A DNA stretch of 64,000 nucleotides from Hygrocybe punicea (Eukaryota > Basidiomycota > Agaricomycetes > Agaricales > Hygrophoraceae). This document shows positions 11,322 to 23,082 of this stretch, piece by piece. The stretch covers positions 5,243,820-5,307,819 of the forward strand of contig OY744466.1 in NCBI GenBank assembly GCA_963556145.1, given 5' to 3'. The position numbers and the translations under genes are program-made. Position 1 is the stretch's first letter. Every line of letters begins with the position of its first letter. The notes beneath the pieces were generated by a model. That model had not been told where the DNA came from and did not search any database. It was given only the letters and a program-made list of their open reading frames with translations.

Positions 11322-14300
11322 CTATTGCAACTCGAGTTCAGCCAGACTTTGCAATACGTTTCCTTCCCGACGTAGCTTCTCCCGTACACCCGCCCTGCGC
11401 CCCCGCCTCCGAGTTTTCGCGCATCTGGCCTTGGGTTTAGGGGTGCTATTGCCTTGTGGCACCTGAAGGGCCGATAAGCCGCCCAGGGATTGGGCCAAGG
11501 AGTTGACCGGGACGTGTTCAAATTGGCTACTGTTACCGTCCGCAGATTTAAATCTTTTGGGTTGGGGATCCCCAGACAGGGAATCATGCGTCGCTCGCTT
11601 CAACATTCGGAGGTTGTCATCGGATGGACCAGGCATTGATTCAGGAGAGGCTAAGATATCTGGCTCTGAGGATGTGGGACTTGGGTCATTTCGAAGAATC
11701 ACAAAGGCGGTATCTGGTGGATTGGGTTCCCTAGTATCCATGGATTTTCCGGTATAACCAGCAACATCCTGCAGGTCTTCATCAATATCCCCCAATGAAA
11801 CGCAGTCATCGTCGTCGAAGGCGATTCCAGCAGTAGTTTCTGTGGACTATTCGAGAGGGTTTGCTCAGTATGGGTTAGAGGTTGTCTAGATAGTACGCAC
11901 CGGCATCTGCACTATATCATATTCCTCACGGTCAATCGTTGATGTATGTATGCTGTCGCCAGTAGATTCTATATCCATTTGCGCCTCCGGTTCAGGGGCT
12001 ACCAGCAAATCGTCTGCGGTGTGAATCATGGGTGTTTCGGATATTTTCTCGATGTCGACAACTTGGCGTTCACTCGGAGCCTATACGGAACAAACAATAA
12101 GTATGGAATGGTAAATATAGTGATGGGACATACACTGCCTTGTTGTGGAGCTATTTCAGCCGCAGGTTCAGCCGACAGTGGCGGGTCTTCCTTGAGACCA
12201 GTTACGAAGGAGGAAGTGAGAGTGATTGGGGGGGATGTGGGATTCTCATGCGGTGAATCTTGGGATGGCACCTTAGTCGGTTCAAGAAATTCTTCGTATT
12301 CGTCTTCTTCAAATGGCTCGATGTCATGACTCAGGAAGCTGGTGACCTTTTCATCCTTCATCGGCAAATCCTTGATAGATGGTGTCGGTGCGGTCTGACC
12401 AACATAGCCCTTCGTTGGAAATTTGCTCGTATACATCCAATGTGACGGGGTGGTCAGCACGGGCTTCTCTAAAACCATTTTGAAGTATTTCATACGTGGA
12501 GCAGGCATCCCAAACTCCTCGGGATTGGGCCTCAAACCGGGAGGGAATGCCGGGTTGTCGTTCATATGGAGAACTCTCCGGTGCACTCGATCGTAGAAAA
12601 CATGGGTGCAGTCCGCCAGTAATGGCGATTTCTTCGAGTCAAAAGTCGTCAGTTCATACTCAGGGGGGGCCATAGAATCGACGTACCTTCGAAACACAAT
12701 AAAGATAGGGGGAACCGTTGTTGATGTCAATCTCATCGACCCAATGACTCCATTGTCCATCGCCTACTGCGGCAACGGGAGGAGGACGAACCCATGGTAC
12801 CCGTCCGGGGGCTAGTTCAACTTCATCGAGAGGTGCGGCGGTGAACGAGCGGTTTGATGGTGGATGGCATATGTCACCATCGGAAGTCGAAGGAGGTAGG
12901 GTAACGGGCCATCGACTCCAGGGCTTGCAAGGTGCTTCACTATTGGCCCAGGAAGACATCGTTGCAGAGATTTCGGATGAAGATGACCACGTCACTTCGC
13001 TGTCGACAAGCTGGGGAGGTGGGGTAGGCCACAGGGCAACAGTACCTCCAGAACTTGTGATAGGTGGGAGACTCGAAAATTGCGACGGCTTATAGCCGCG
13101 AGCCGGCGAGGGTGCCGGCGAGGGTGCCCGATTCACTGAACTACCCGCTAATGACCTGTATCCAACAGCGCGGTCCCATCCTTGACTCCAGGACGACGAC
13201 TTGACTCGCTGCCTTTTAAAACATCCAACCGTTTTATCTTCGTCCTCGTCATTATAGTCGCCTACGAATGTAGCCCCCGATTGATGGGCAAAGGTGTCGT
13301 ATCTGTTGTTTGGGGTAGCCTTGCCAGTGAGCTCGAGCAACGTTTTTTCTACGAAGTCGCGGTAGGCGAATGTTTGGCGACAGTCCCTGACAGTGGACAT
13401 CCTTGACTTCGGGAAATCTACACCGGGAAGGTATTCGTGCACAAAGAAACAAGGAACTCGTCCATGAGTCAGAAACCAGAGTGAGATTGCTTCGTTCGAA
13501 TGCGGGCCATTCAGCCAAACTCCTATGAAACGATCATCAGCGGGTGGTACCAGAGTGACGCGCAATTGTTCGCAGTTGGGGGGCCAAAAATGTTGCATTT
13601 TTTGTGCCATTGCAATCCACGCCGCTTTGTGTTTCAGACCCCTCTGAATATGTGTGACCTCGTCAACAGCGTCTTCATACGTTATAGCGCCTTCTAGTTT
13701 GGACATACAGTCTAGAGTGGGGTCGACGGGAAAGCAGGTGCCAATGATACTATTTCGAATTGCCGTCACCTGCCGTAACTCTGACATGTGCGTATCTAGC
13801 ATGAGGATGCGCGATTTCAGATCAGAGACAAAGTTACTGTGCAGAACACCCGAGAGACTTTGAGGGCGCCAAACTCGATAGACCGACACAAATTCAACTG
13901 GCGGGTCGACTGGCGGGGGCTAAAGGAGAATGAAAGCATGCCAGGGGTACGCGTGAGTGTAGTATTGCGGGGAGACAGTTGGGTCGAACCGGCCGAGGTG
14001 TCCATCGAAGCGTCTCCACTCCGGATTGGCGTGAGGCTTGTGTGTAAATTGGGGCTTGACCCTCCTGGGCAGATACGGGACTTGGCGTGAATTTGGCGAC
14101 CATACTTCCCATCGTCGAGAATTCATGGCAACATCTCGTCCGGTGTAGGTTGAAAATGGTGGAAGACCGAATTCCAACTGGTCGTCCACCGCGGGTACGC
14201 GGTGGTAGCCACGAAAACTGGCTAGTCGGGGGGTGGAATACGTATATACATTCCAATCGGAGGTCATCTTGAGGTCGGCGGGAAGTGAACGGACGGACAA
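11322..14300 (-). pseudogene. Agaricomycete-restricted protein of unknown function, probably broken
   Basis: Three exons are readable on the minus strand: 14300-12134, 12080-11901 and 11846-11322, with introns of 53 and 54 bp (donors GTATGT and GTGCGT). The protein starts MSVRSLPADLKMTSDW and contains FIGVWLNGPHSNEAISLWF and VPCFFVHEYLPG, hallmarks of a lineage-expanded family I know only as hypothetical proteins. The middle is low-complexity, rich in Ser, Pro and Trp. The C-terminus has an acidic patch and a basic Arg-rich tail (about 30 residues, many Arg/Lys) that could bind nucleic acid. Two defects are visible: an in-frame TAG at 13920-13922, and a change of frame between 12660 and 12760, most likely at the G7 run 12663-12669. 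An unrecognised intron at the TAG (it follows a pyrimidine stretch) cannot be excluded, but there is no good donor. Function unknown. Confidence 0.6.
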
Positions 14301-14309
14301 CCAGACTAC

Positions 14310-14835
14310 ATGTGCCTGAGCAGCGGCGGCAAACGCAGGAAAGTCTTCAACAGCGACGACAAACGCGCTGCGATTCCAGGGAAATGTTCAACAGCGGCGA
14401 TGAACGCGCTGCGAGGCCAGGTAGGGCTTGAAAAGCTTGAAAGACTGAAGGGCTCAACAGCAGCGTTGACAAACGCGCTGCGATTCCAGGGAAATGTTCA
14501 ACAGCGGCGATGAACGCGCTGCGAGGCCAGGTGAGGCTTGAAAAGCTTGAAAAACTGAAGGGCTCAACAGCAGCGTTGAAAAATGCGCTGCGATTCCAGG
14601 GAAATGTTCAACAGCGGCGATGAACGCGCCGCGAGGCCAGGTAAGGCTTGAAAAGCTTGAAAGACTGAAGAGCTCAACAGCAGCGTTGACAAACGCGCTG
14701 CGATTCCAGGGAAATGTTCAACAGATGAACGCGCTGCGAGGCCAGGTGAGTCTTGAAAAGCTTGAAAGCCTGAAGGGCTCAACAGCGGCGATGAACGCGC
14801 TGCGAGGCCAGGTAAGTCTTGAAAAGGTTGAAGCG
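14310..14835 (+). repeat. 110 bp minisatellite, about 4-5 copies
   Basis: Units of about 110 bp contain GCGGCGATGAACGCGCTGCG, a GGCTTGAAAAGCTTGAAAG segment and TTCCAGGGAAATGTTCAACA. It begins immediately upstream of the 11322-14300 gene. Open frames across the array are by-products of the unit. Confidence 0.85.
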
Positions 14836-15019
14836 CTTCAAGTTCAAAAGTTGGGCTTGAGTTCAAGCTCCGAATCAAAAGTCACCAAGTGTTCCGAGTC
14901 CCACCGAACTTATGAGGCATCCATCGTTCAACTCGTTGGCCTGAACCCGAGTCGCAGCGCGTTGACCGCAGCTGTTGACATATTGCCTCCGTCGCCAAAA
15001 TCCACCGCTACCCACCTTC

Positions 15020-15720
15020 GGCCTGTCACTGCATCGCGGCGCGTTCATCGCAGCCGTTGAGCTTAATTCTCTCACCACTGCTCATCATGATCTCCCTAAG
15101 TTCACCAGTTGGACTCCTACGTCGTCAACAACACTTCCCACTTACTTGCCATTGTCTGAGTCCCTCGCGGCACGTTCATCGCAGCCGTTGAACATAGTTT
15201 ACTTACCACTGCTCGTCTTCCCAAGTTCCCCGGTCTCCCGTGCTGTCGCCCATACACCTGTCCTTTCATCGCGGCGCGTTCATCGCAGCCATTGAGCTTA
15301 ATTCTCTCACCACTGCTCATCTCCCTGAGTTCACCAGTTGGGCTCCTACATCGTCAACACCGCAATCACCGCATCCCACTTACTTGCCGTGGTCTGAGTC
15401 CCTCGCGGCGCGTGCATCGCAGCCGTTGAGCATAGTTTACTTACCACTGCCCGTGCTGTCGCCCATACACCTGTTCTTTCATTGCGGCGCGTTCATCGCA
15501 GCCATTGAGCTTAATTCTCTCACCACTGCTCATCTCCCTGAGTTCACCAGTTGGGCTCCTACGTCGTCAACACCGCAATCACTGCTTCCCACTTACTTGC
15601 CGTGGTCTGAGTCCCTCGCGGCGCGTGCATCGCAGCCGTTGATCTTAATTCTCTCACCACTGCTCATCTCCCTAAGTTCACCAGTCTCGCGATAACAAGC
15701 TCCATCTTCCCTTAGGCGCG
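15020..15720 (-). repeat. 210-235 bp minisatellite, about 3 copies, inverted to the first array
   Basis: Units contain GCGGCGCGTTCATCGCAGCC, the reverse complement of the core of the array at 14310-14835, plus CTCACCACTGCTCATCTCCC and CACTTACTTGCC. The two arrays therefore face each other across about 190 bp. The segment 15720-16120 beyond it holds a 65-codon minus frame (15764-15958) that I do not recognise. Confidence 0.8.
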
Positions 15721-16125
15721 TTCCTCGCAGCTGTTGAACCAACAGTCTTTGACAGACGGCGCATCATTGATGCCATCGTATCTCCCAAACGCGATTGAGG
15801 GCACGGGAATAGGGACTGCTTATATGATCGATTGTTGTACTCAGCATGTACGAAGACGTTTGACTATTACTGGGATGCGTGGCTCTCCATTTTATCGTAC
15901 ATTCTGAATCATTCTTCCCATCCGACGACGCTGTCGAATTACTGCTTGTAACCGTCATGATCCTGGGCCAAAGTAAGCCTTAATTCTTTTACCTCTTCTC
16001 TCTAATTCGATTACTATTGCTATTACAGCGACCGAATTCATATGGTTTTTTTATCATCAAGTTCTACCTTTGCCGACTGTTCCAGATTCCGAATATACTG
16101 TGAACCAGTTCTTGTAAGGGTGTCT

Positions 16126-16943
16126 CTAATTAGAATCACCAGTAAGATCTATAACGTCCATAACCACCTTCTCACAGCCGTGCTTATTGAAAACCCTTCG
16201 CGTGGTGATCAATCCACATTCACACTTAACAAACAATCCCCGAAATTCGGCCTCCGTGATGCCTGGCTGCACTTGGGAGTCCAATTGCCTGAGCATGTAG
16301 GACTCGATCTCATTCGGGTTGTTATCTGGACGCGCGAGCACGCGGCGTTTCAGCACAAGATCTGTGTTGTTACGAATGTCTGCTGGAATATGATTAGAGA
16401 AGACAGGCAGACTTCTGGTTCTTAGACGTACCCAGCATTGCATACGACCTCTTCAACGGTCTCTGTACACGCGGGGCATTTTCAGAGATGTGTGTCACCC
16501 GTGGTGGGGCTCGTTCGCCAAACCCTAACGAAGAATCAATTCAAGTTGTTTCAACTTCGAGCTGGTCTGCGCCAACTGCTTACATCGGCAAGGATATTCT
16601 TTGATAGGTACGCCTATTTTGTTGTAGAGGCGCTCTATGAACACTATGAACAATGACTATGAGTCTTGTTTCGCAGCAGTCAAAATAACTTACCAAAGTA
16701 CCCACACCTGTCCCGAGCACAGCTCGCAACATATTCTCCTGAGAAAGGGCCGACAGTGGCTACGTAGATGGCCGCCTCCGTGAAGTCAGGCTGGTAGAAG
16801 TCCATCATAGGACAGAGACAGCAAGGACCAAGCATTTGGTGCGACATGCGGTGACCTTGCAGGTCAGAGGGACTGACACGTACTTCATTATTGGATGGCC
16901 TTCCAAGATGCGACAACGTTAAACCATTCCATAACCCAGACAA
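16126..16943 (-). CDS. Cys-rich hypothetical protein (Agaricomycete family), state uncertain
   Basis: The first exon (upper end near 16943, likely ATG at 16845-16847, donor GTAAGT at 16688-16693) encodes CCLCPMMDFYQPDF, then AAIYVATVGPFSGEYVASCA and RDRCGYFG; the Cys pairs suggest a small zinc-binding module. A later exon (16443-16126) encodes SLPVFSNHIPADI, LRQLDSQVQPGITEAEFRGL and a second Cys set CECGLITTRRVF...HGC, ending VIDLTGDSN. Both blocks are familiar from a multi-copy family of uncharacterised mushroom proteins. Between them (16440-16670) the frame could not be followed without a shift: one frame gives a plausible GVPIKEYPC start and then meets stops. The gene may be broken or may contain an intron I cannot place. 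No function is known. Confidence 0.5.
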
Positions 16944-17433
16944 CGCCAGAGCTGTTACTCACCATTCCCATGGGTGGAGTTGGTCAGTACTACGGTTGTA
17001 CTGAAGCACTGCGTTCTCAGAATTCTTCGCTTGGGAGATATAAATTTGCAAGCGAATGCGGATAGCAGCGGAGTCTACTCTGATAGACATCATTCGAATC
17101 GGGTGAGTTGCACTCATTCAAATCGTTGACCACTTTTTATATCTTTTCGACACGCTACTAGTATTAGCCACGGCGGCGCTACAATGAATCAACAAATGTT
17201 GAAGAAATCACGCCCGGTCATGCGTGCACGAGATCTCAATCACGCAGTATGACACTCTGCTAAACTTGAATGACCAGGTGATGAACACGTGAGTCACGCG
17301 TTCGCTAGCCTTCAAAAGCTACGAATTGAGGCAGATGAAGCCTTCCCAGTTTGATTCCTGCATCAGCCCGTCTTTCTCGTCCTAAATTCAACTTGCGGAG
17401 TCACCATACCTCATCGTACATTACCTCCTTGAT

Positions 17434-18613
17434 CATGGCAGACGAGAATCTCAATACTCCCGCACAAACTGCTGGCCGTCGTCAACGAGAGGATGCTCTC
17501 CACCTTGGCCCCAGGAAAAAAGCGTACGAGCTCATTCTTTTCATTTACAAATTATTTCTCACATGAGTTATGGAAGTTGTCTCTCTGACCCACTTGTTTC
17601 CCATGGCTGCCATTTCGGACAGACGGTACATGCTTTATGTAATGTACAAGCGCTGGTCACAAACGGCCTTCTCCATATGGGTGAGCTGGCAGGGGAGCCA
17701 GAGGAATCATTCACTTCAGAGTATTTTCAGTAAATTTATGTCTACGCTCCTCATCTAATCACGTACCTCATTCTAGGCAACGGCGAGAGCATTGCATTTT
17801 TGGAACACTTCTTCAGATGGTTCCAGGCCTCGAAGAGCGACTCATGGCAGGATCCGAAGAGGATGTCGTAGCGATTGCCGAGATGGTAAGTCGTCTATGG
17901 CTTGTATTGTGTTAGTGCTCAACATTGCTTTGGTAGATACAAAAAGGAGCGTCGTCTGCTAGATCAGACGACACGAAAAGTCTGAAAGGTTCCATCCTGG
18001 AATGGATTGTTCCGTGTGGTCAGTCTCTCAACCCCCCGCTCTCAAGGAATGTCAAAATGGATCGTGGTTTCCACCATGATCGCACGGGTGCACTCCTATG
18101 TCCGGCGGGAATGGACTGGTCAGATCCTGAGTACGAGATTTCGCCTTTTGTGTAGCCTTTACCCCACGGTGACACCCTTGTAGAATCAAAGAGAAGTTAC
18201 GCAGCGGCGAGATGATAATACCAGGTGATCAATGGCCAATTTTCTTATACGCTCGTTATGAATACGATGCGGACGATCCATGGAAGGGCCTTCTCAGAAG
18301 TTCCATTCTGGTTTCTGTAAGTAGTTTTTGAGTCTCTGACTATCCCAACTGATTACTTGTCAGGCCTACAAGCATGTCTTCACGTCGCCAAGCTCTGTCG
18401 ATAAAGTTGCGAAGGCTACGCGATCCGGTCACGCTCGAATCCACGTAGTATGACTCGTGCCACATTAGCCCCGATCGGTTACCTCGCTACTCAGGTCACC
18501 GCTCCCTCGGCGTGTTATACTTTAGGCTGACCTTATCATTGCAGATCCGATTTGCGTTTCTTCTTCGGCTATTTTCTCTTCTGGAACTTTCAAGTGGGTG
18601 ACGTCCTAATATG
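17434..18613 (+). pseudogene. DUF6698 family protein, 3'-truncated and frameshifted
   Basis: Starts with ATG at 17434 (MADENLNTPAQTAGRRQRED) and continues through at least four small exons. Recognisable blocks are LLQMVPGLEERLMAGSEED, then after a GTAAGT intron GASSARSDDTKSLKGSILEW, RNVKMDRGFHHDRTGALLCP, GDQWPIFLYARYEYDADDPW and SAYKHVFTSPSSVDKVAKAT. This order is that of the Agaricomycete DUF6698 family, which often appears as multi-copy genes. Around 18440 a frame change separates SGHARIH from MTRATLAPIGYLATQ, and after the next intron (acceptor TTGCAG at 18539-18544) the frame changes again. The family's acidic C-terminal part is absent; repeat sequence begins at about 18615. Function unknown; this copy is probably inactive. 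Confidence 0.7.
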
Positions 18614-18614
18614 G

Positions 18615-19571
18615 TGACATCTCACCATGTCAATAATTGACAAGTTTACAAGACAAATATTCCCAAACTACTCCTCAACTCAAAGTATAGTTACAAAAAA
18701 TAGTGTGTTGGTGAACATCAGGGAGGTATAAATGTAAATGTATATAATGGGATTTTGTATCGCAATTTATGTCATCAGTACTTCTCTGACTGAGTCCCAA
18801 AGCTACTATGTAGACAGATCTTCCAGATTACACCCCTCCTTGTTGAATTGGATAAGTTCAGCCATGCAGATGTATCCTCTCAAACCTGCCATACTTAGTG
18901 TGCTGGCCAGTATCAGCAACTCTTATATTACATTGCAATTTTTGTCAGTCTGGCAGACATTGCAATTTCTGCAAACTCTACTGTCCATTATAAATGTAGA
19001 TAGATATTTCACATTTATGGCCTCCTTGTTGATCTGAGTAAGTACTGCCATTCAGATATATCCTACTAGCTATTCAATTCTGCTTTGTATGATGAGAGCT
19101 GCCAGTCTTGTTGATCTGAGTAAGTACTGCCATTCAGATATATCCTACTAGCTATTCAATTCTGCTATGTATGATGAGAGCTGCCAGTCTTACATATTTG
19201 GCCAATTTTGGCAACTCTTGTACTACATAGTCATTTCACTCATTCTGGTATGCTTTGCAGTTTCTGTCAACACTACTGTCCTATATCTTCCATTACCAGA
19301 CCATGTATAAGAGTTATATATATTATATATATTATTTAACTTTTAATCATTTATAATCCCATCCACGATTTCCTGATGACTATCATCGTCTCACTGCCAA
19401 GCCGCCCGCGCATCAAACACCTACACGAATTCACTGTGGATTTGTTGCAATGCACAACTGGCACCGTACTCGTCAATTAACCCTAGCCTACTTAGTGACA
19501 ATGCAAGACACTCAGGCTGGGGTCAATACACTCGTGGCATTTGCTCCGAGTCTTTGACTAACAATTGGGGT
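18615..19571. repeat. AT-rich gene-free stretch with an 82 bp direct duplication
   Basis: The segment TGTTGATCTGAGTAAGTACT...GAGAGCTGCCAGTCT occurs twice in tandem (about 19029-19110 and 19111-19192), nearly identical. A (TATAT)n patch lies at 19317-19337. The single 99-codon frame at 18738-19037 resembles nothing known to me. Probably old transposon sequence. Confidence 0.5.
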
Positions 19572-21877
19572 TATCTGACACATCAGGACTTTCCACATTT
19601 AGTCGGGATCTAAAGTGATTTCTAAAGTTAGCACCAAAATATAATCTTTAGATTTACATTTAGGCCTAGCCTAAATATTGAATTTAAGTCACAAATAAAT
19701 GTATATCTAAATTATTTATTTATTTTCATCTTTAGGTTATTCTTGCAATCAAAATAATTATCAGATCTAAATTGTAAGGGGAAAGTATAATTTAGTTTCA
19801 AGTTTACTCAAATTTCTAGTCCAAATTTAGGCATCACTTAGAGGCAGGCCAAAATTAAAACTTTCGGTAGCATTAAAATAATAAATTTAATAGTTATCAA
19901 AATGTAAGATTGCAGCAGCTATTTAAATCCAAAGGTTGTTGTTAGATCTAAAGCTATTGCCCGCGCCATCGCCCACTCGTCGCCCGCCCGTTGCCCGCCC
20001 ATCGCCCACCCGCCACCCAGCCATCACACTGCTGTGCAGTTGGTGCCATTGTCATTTCCTGCAGGCTTTGAGGGTGCCCCACTACTCACCAATGTTAATT
20101 GATGCACCCGCCCATCACCCACTTGCCATCCACCCATTGCCTGCCCACCTCCCAATCATATGACCTCATGAGCCCAGCTCCGACGTCAATTGATGTGGTG
20201 GTGGGGTTCGTGAGGTGATGACAGAGGTAGGGGGAGAGGCAGGCGGGGGAGATGGCAGGGCAGGGGCACGACAGGATGAGGGCAGGGAGATGGTGGGGGC
20301 ACGATAGGATGGGAGGGCAACGAGGGTGTGGGCAATGAGGTGTGGGAGATGGCGTGGGCATGGCACGATGGGATGGGAGGGTGGGCAACTAGGGAGTGGG
20401 AGATGGTGTGGTGAGGGAGATGGCGTGGCGAGGGAGATGGTGTGGGCAGGGATTATGTTGGAGAGATGGTGTGGGCAACGAGGGAGTGGGAGGGTGAGGA
20501 GATGGCGTGGGCATGGGTGAGGGAGATGGCGTCGGTGTGGACGAGGGAGATGGCGTGGGCAGGGGGAGATGATGGGATGTGAGGGTGGGGAGATGGCGTG
20601 GGCAACGAGAGCGTGGCGTGGGCAACGAGGGCGTGGCGTGGGCAACGAGGTGTGGCATGGGTGTGGGAGATGGCGAATGTGAGGAGAGATGGCGACGAGG
20701 ACGAGGGACGTTGCCGTGTGGTGGAGATCTCGTCGTTCCGTGGGGCCGTCGCCATCCTCCTGTCATTTGTGATGATGACGATGGTAGCGGCCGCGGCCGT
20801 CGTCTTGTTGCCGTCCTCCCTGCATCGTCGTCCGCTCCGATCGGCCACTTTGGGGGGCATAGCACACATCATTGTGCGCTGTGATCCCCATTCCGCCGCC
20901 ATTGTCACCGCTGTTGCCCTGCCACTGCCAGTTGGAAGTGGAGGTCGTCGTCGCCATCGTCCTGCAGCTGTTCAGCGGTTGCAATGGGGTGATGGTTGGC
21001 AGCGGGTGGTGAGTGCCTGCTGCTGCCATCGTCCCCTCGTGGCCATAGTGGGGACCATTTGGCCCTCATTGTTGCCACCATTGGATTGATGATGGACGGT
21101 GGGTGGAAGGTGTGGTGGGCAATGGGTGGACGATCAGCCGATGGTGTCTGACGAAGTAGTCAGCGGGCGACGAGAAGTGTCAGGCGATAGAGACGTACCT
21201 TGGCCGGAGAGTTGGTGCACAACTCCTCTGGCCTCGCTGATGGTCACCGTCATTTCCATTGTCGTTGTCGCCGTTGCTGTCATTGTCGTTATTGTCGCTG
21301 TCATTGTCGTTGTTGTCGTTGTCCCTTCGTCGTCGTGTTGTTTGTTGTTGTTGTGATTTGTGACTGAACACCTCGATCTGGAAACCCACCGAAGTGAGTG
21401 AGAGGATGGGTGGGCGATGAGCGTGCCCGATAACGTGCACGTGGGCAGTGAGTGGGCAGCGAGTGGGCGACGGGTGGGCGATAGGAGCGTACAATCACTT
21501 TAGTCCAGACGGAATCTTAAATTTTGACAACTACCAAAATGGTACATTTTGATATCCATTAAATTAAATATTCTCATCCTGTCAAAATTATAAATTTCAG
21601 CTTGTCTTGAGGTGATGCCTAAATTTGGACTAGCAAACCTGTGTAAACTCGAATCTAAATTATACTTTCCCTCTACAATTTAGCACTGATAATTATTTTG
21701 ATTGCAGGAGTGATTTAAAGGCAAGAGAAAATAATTGATTTGGACATTTATTTATTCATGACTTAAATTCAATATTTAGACTTGGCCTAAATTAAAATCT
21801 AAAGATTATATTTTTCTGCTAACTTTAGAAATAACTTTAGATCCCGACTAAATGTTGAAAGTCCTGATGTGTGATAT
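19572..21877. mobile_element. 2.3 kb foldback element with G/T/C-rich core
   Basis: The outer approximately 350 bp on each side are inverted copies: left ACACATCAGGACTTTCCACA at 19578, right the complement of ACACATCAGGACTTTCAACA ending at 21873. The shared arms continue through GTCGGGATCTAAAG and TCCAAATTTAGGCATCAC. Inside the arms, both sides carry GCCCACCCGTCGCCCAC-type repeats (19960-20160; inverted at 21400-21490). The centre (20165-21350) is a low-complexity run of GGAGATGGCGTGGGC and GTCGTTGTCGCC repeats. No transposase is visible. The target duplication could not be resolved. Confidence 0.75.
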
Positions 21878-22835
21878 AAAGAATCCAGAGTACAGTAATG
21901 GATTACACCGCCGTTTGGCTCACAGCATCCCTGGGACCTAAAAAAGGCAGCGCTAGAAATAGATGATATTTATTTCTGATCCCACTGCAAACCCAATCTA
22001 AATTCGGCAGTGGATAGAAGGTGATGAAAATGACATTGTATTCATAGTCATCACAGATCGACTTCTTTACTTATATAATTTTGATCAAATTTAAGTATGG
22101 CCCAGCGCCAAATCTTGGGCTGGACCGATCACTGACAACTCAATGTCGGGTCAACATCGATTCCATGTATATTTGATGTCATGGAAGGACTTAGCGAAAA
22201 TTGTGGAAGGACTTGGCGAAACAAGGTGATATATTCAAACTCCGTCACAACTCCGAGCCCAATTTTTGAACCTTCGCCATGTTCAACTTATTCTCAACCA
22301 CGTCGTCTCTCCACCATTCCTCTACACTACCAGGATAAAGAATGGCAAGTACATCCCCTTTTACTATTTTCCTTTACTCTTCTACACTGATTGACTTCTT
22401 TTAACACAGAGGATGATGGGCTGAGTGCCGCCAGAGCAGGAGGAGATTTGGTGTAACTGGCCTGTATATAGTACCAGAAATTGTGCAATAATCACGTTTC
22501 CTGATTTGGTGGTCTATAAAGTTCTATATCAAATCTACATAGAACTTTCACGTCGATGCCGTGTGGCAAACCCTGGATATCGGACAGACGCTGCCTTTTT
22601 TGTATGGCAGCATGGCTGGATCTGGCCCGCTTCAGCCTCTCAGGTCACATGGCTGATTTGGGATGACCAATCGAACACCAGTGTAGACTCGGAGCAAGTT
22701 TTGGTTGGCTGTGCAGCTGGCACTGGCACTACTAGGCGACTACTAGTAGTTGCCTCCAAACGCTACCACGGTTGTTGGATGCCTTAGTGACTATCTTAGT
22801 CCATGGACATTCGGAAACGTTCCACTTGGCACGAT
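21878..22835. other. Gene-free stretch
   Basis: No convincing coding sequence. A 17 bp phrase GGAAGGACTTAGCGAAAATTG / GGAAGGACTTGGCGAAAC is repeated at 22183 and 22205. The 120-codon frame at 22425-22787 lacks any familiar motif. Confidence 0.4.
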
Positions 22836-22840
22836 GGTCA

Positions 22841-22850
22841 TATAAAAAGG
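22841..22850 (+). promoter_or_regulatory. TATA box of the secreted protein gene
   Basis: TATAAAAAGG, about 240 bp before the ATG at 23083. The pyrimidine-rich stretch 22880-22920 is a plausible start-site region, and the leader has room for a 5'-UTR intron. Confidence 0.5.
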
Positions 22851-23082
22851 CGTCTCGCCCCGTCGTCGATTATTCCATAACGTTCGTTACGTTCATCCTT
22901 TCTCTGTTTCCTTTCGACATTCCCAAGTTACTGCAGGCAAGTCCTCTCCTCATTCTAGTCATGACATATCGTTATTCACTTCCGATCGTGGTGTAGGCAG
23001 TACTTACGACCCCTTCACGACGACGAACGACTCCTTTACGACGATCTCCTGCGACATTATTTAACTCTTCATCCCCATCGCC

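Noticed and set aside
20166..20908. Long minus-strand frames rich in Pro, His and Ser
   Set aside because: By-products of GGAGATGGCGTGGGC repeats in the core of a foldback element; several frames are open together.
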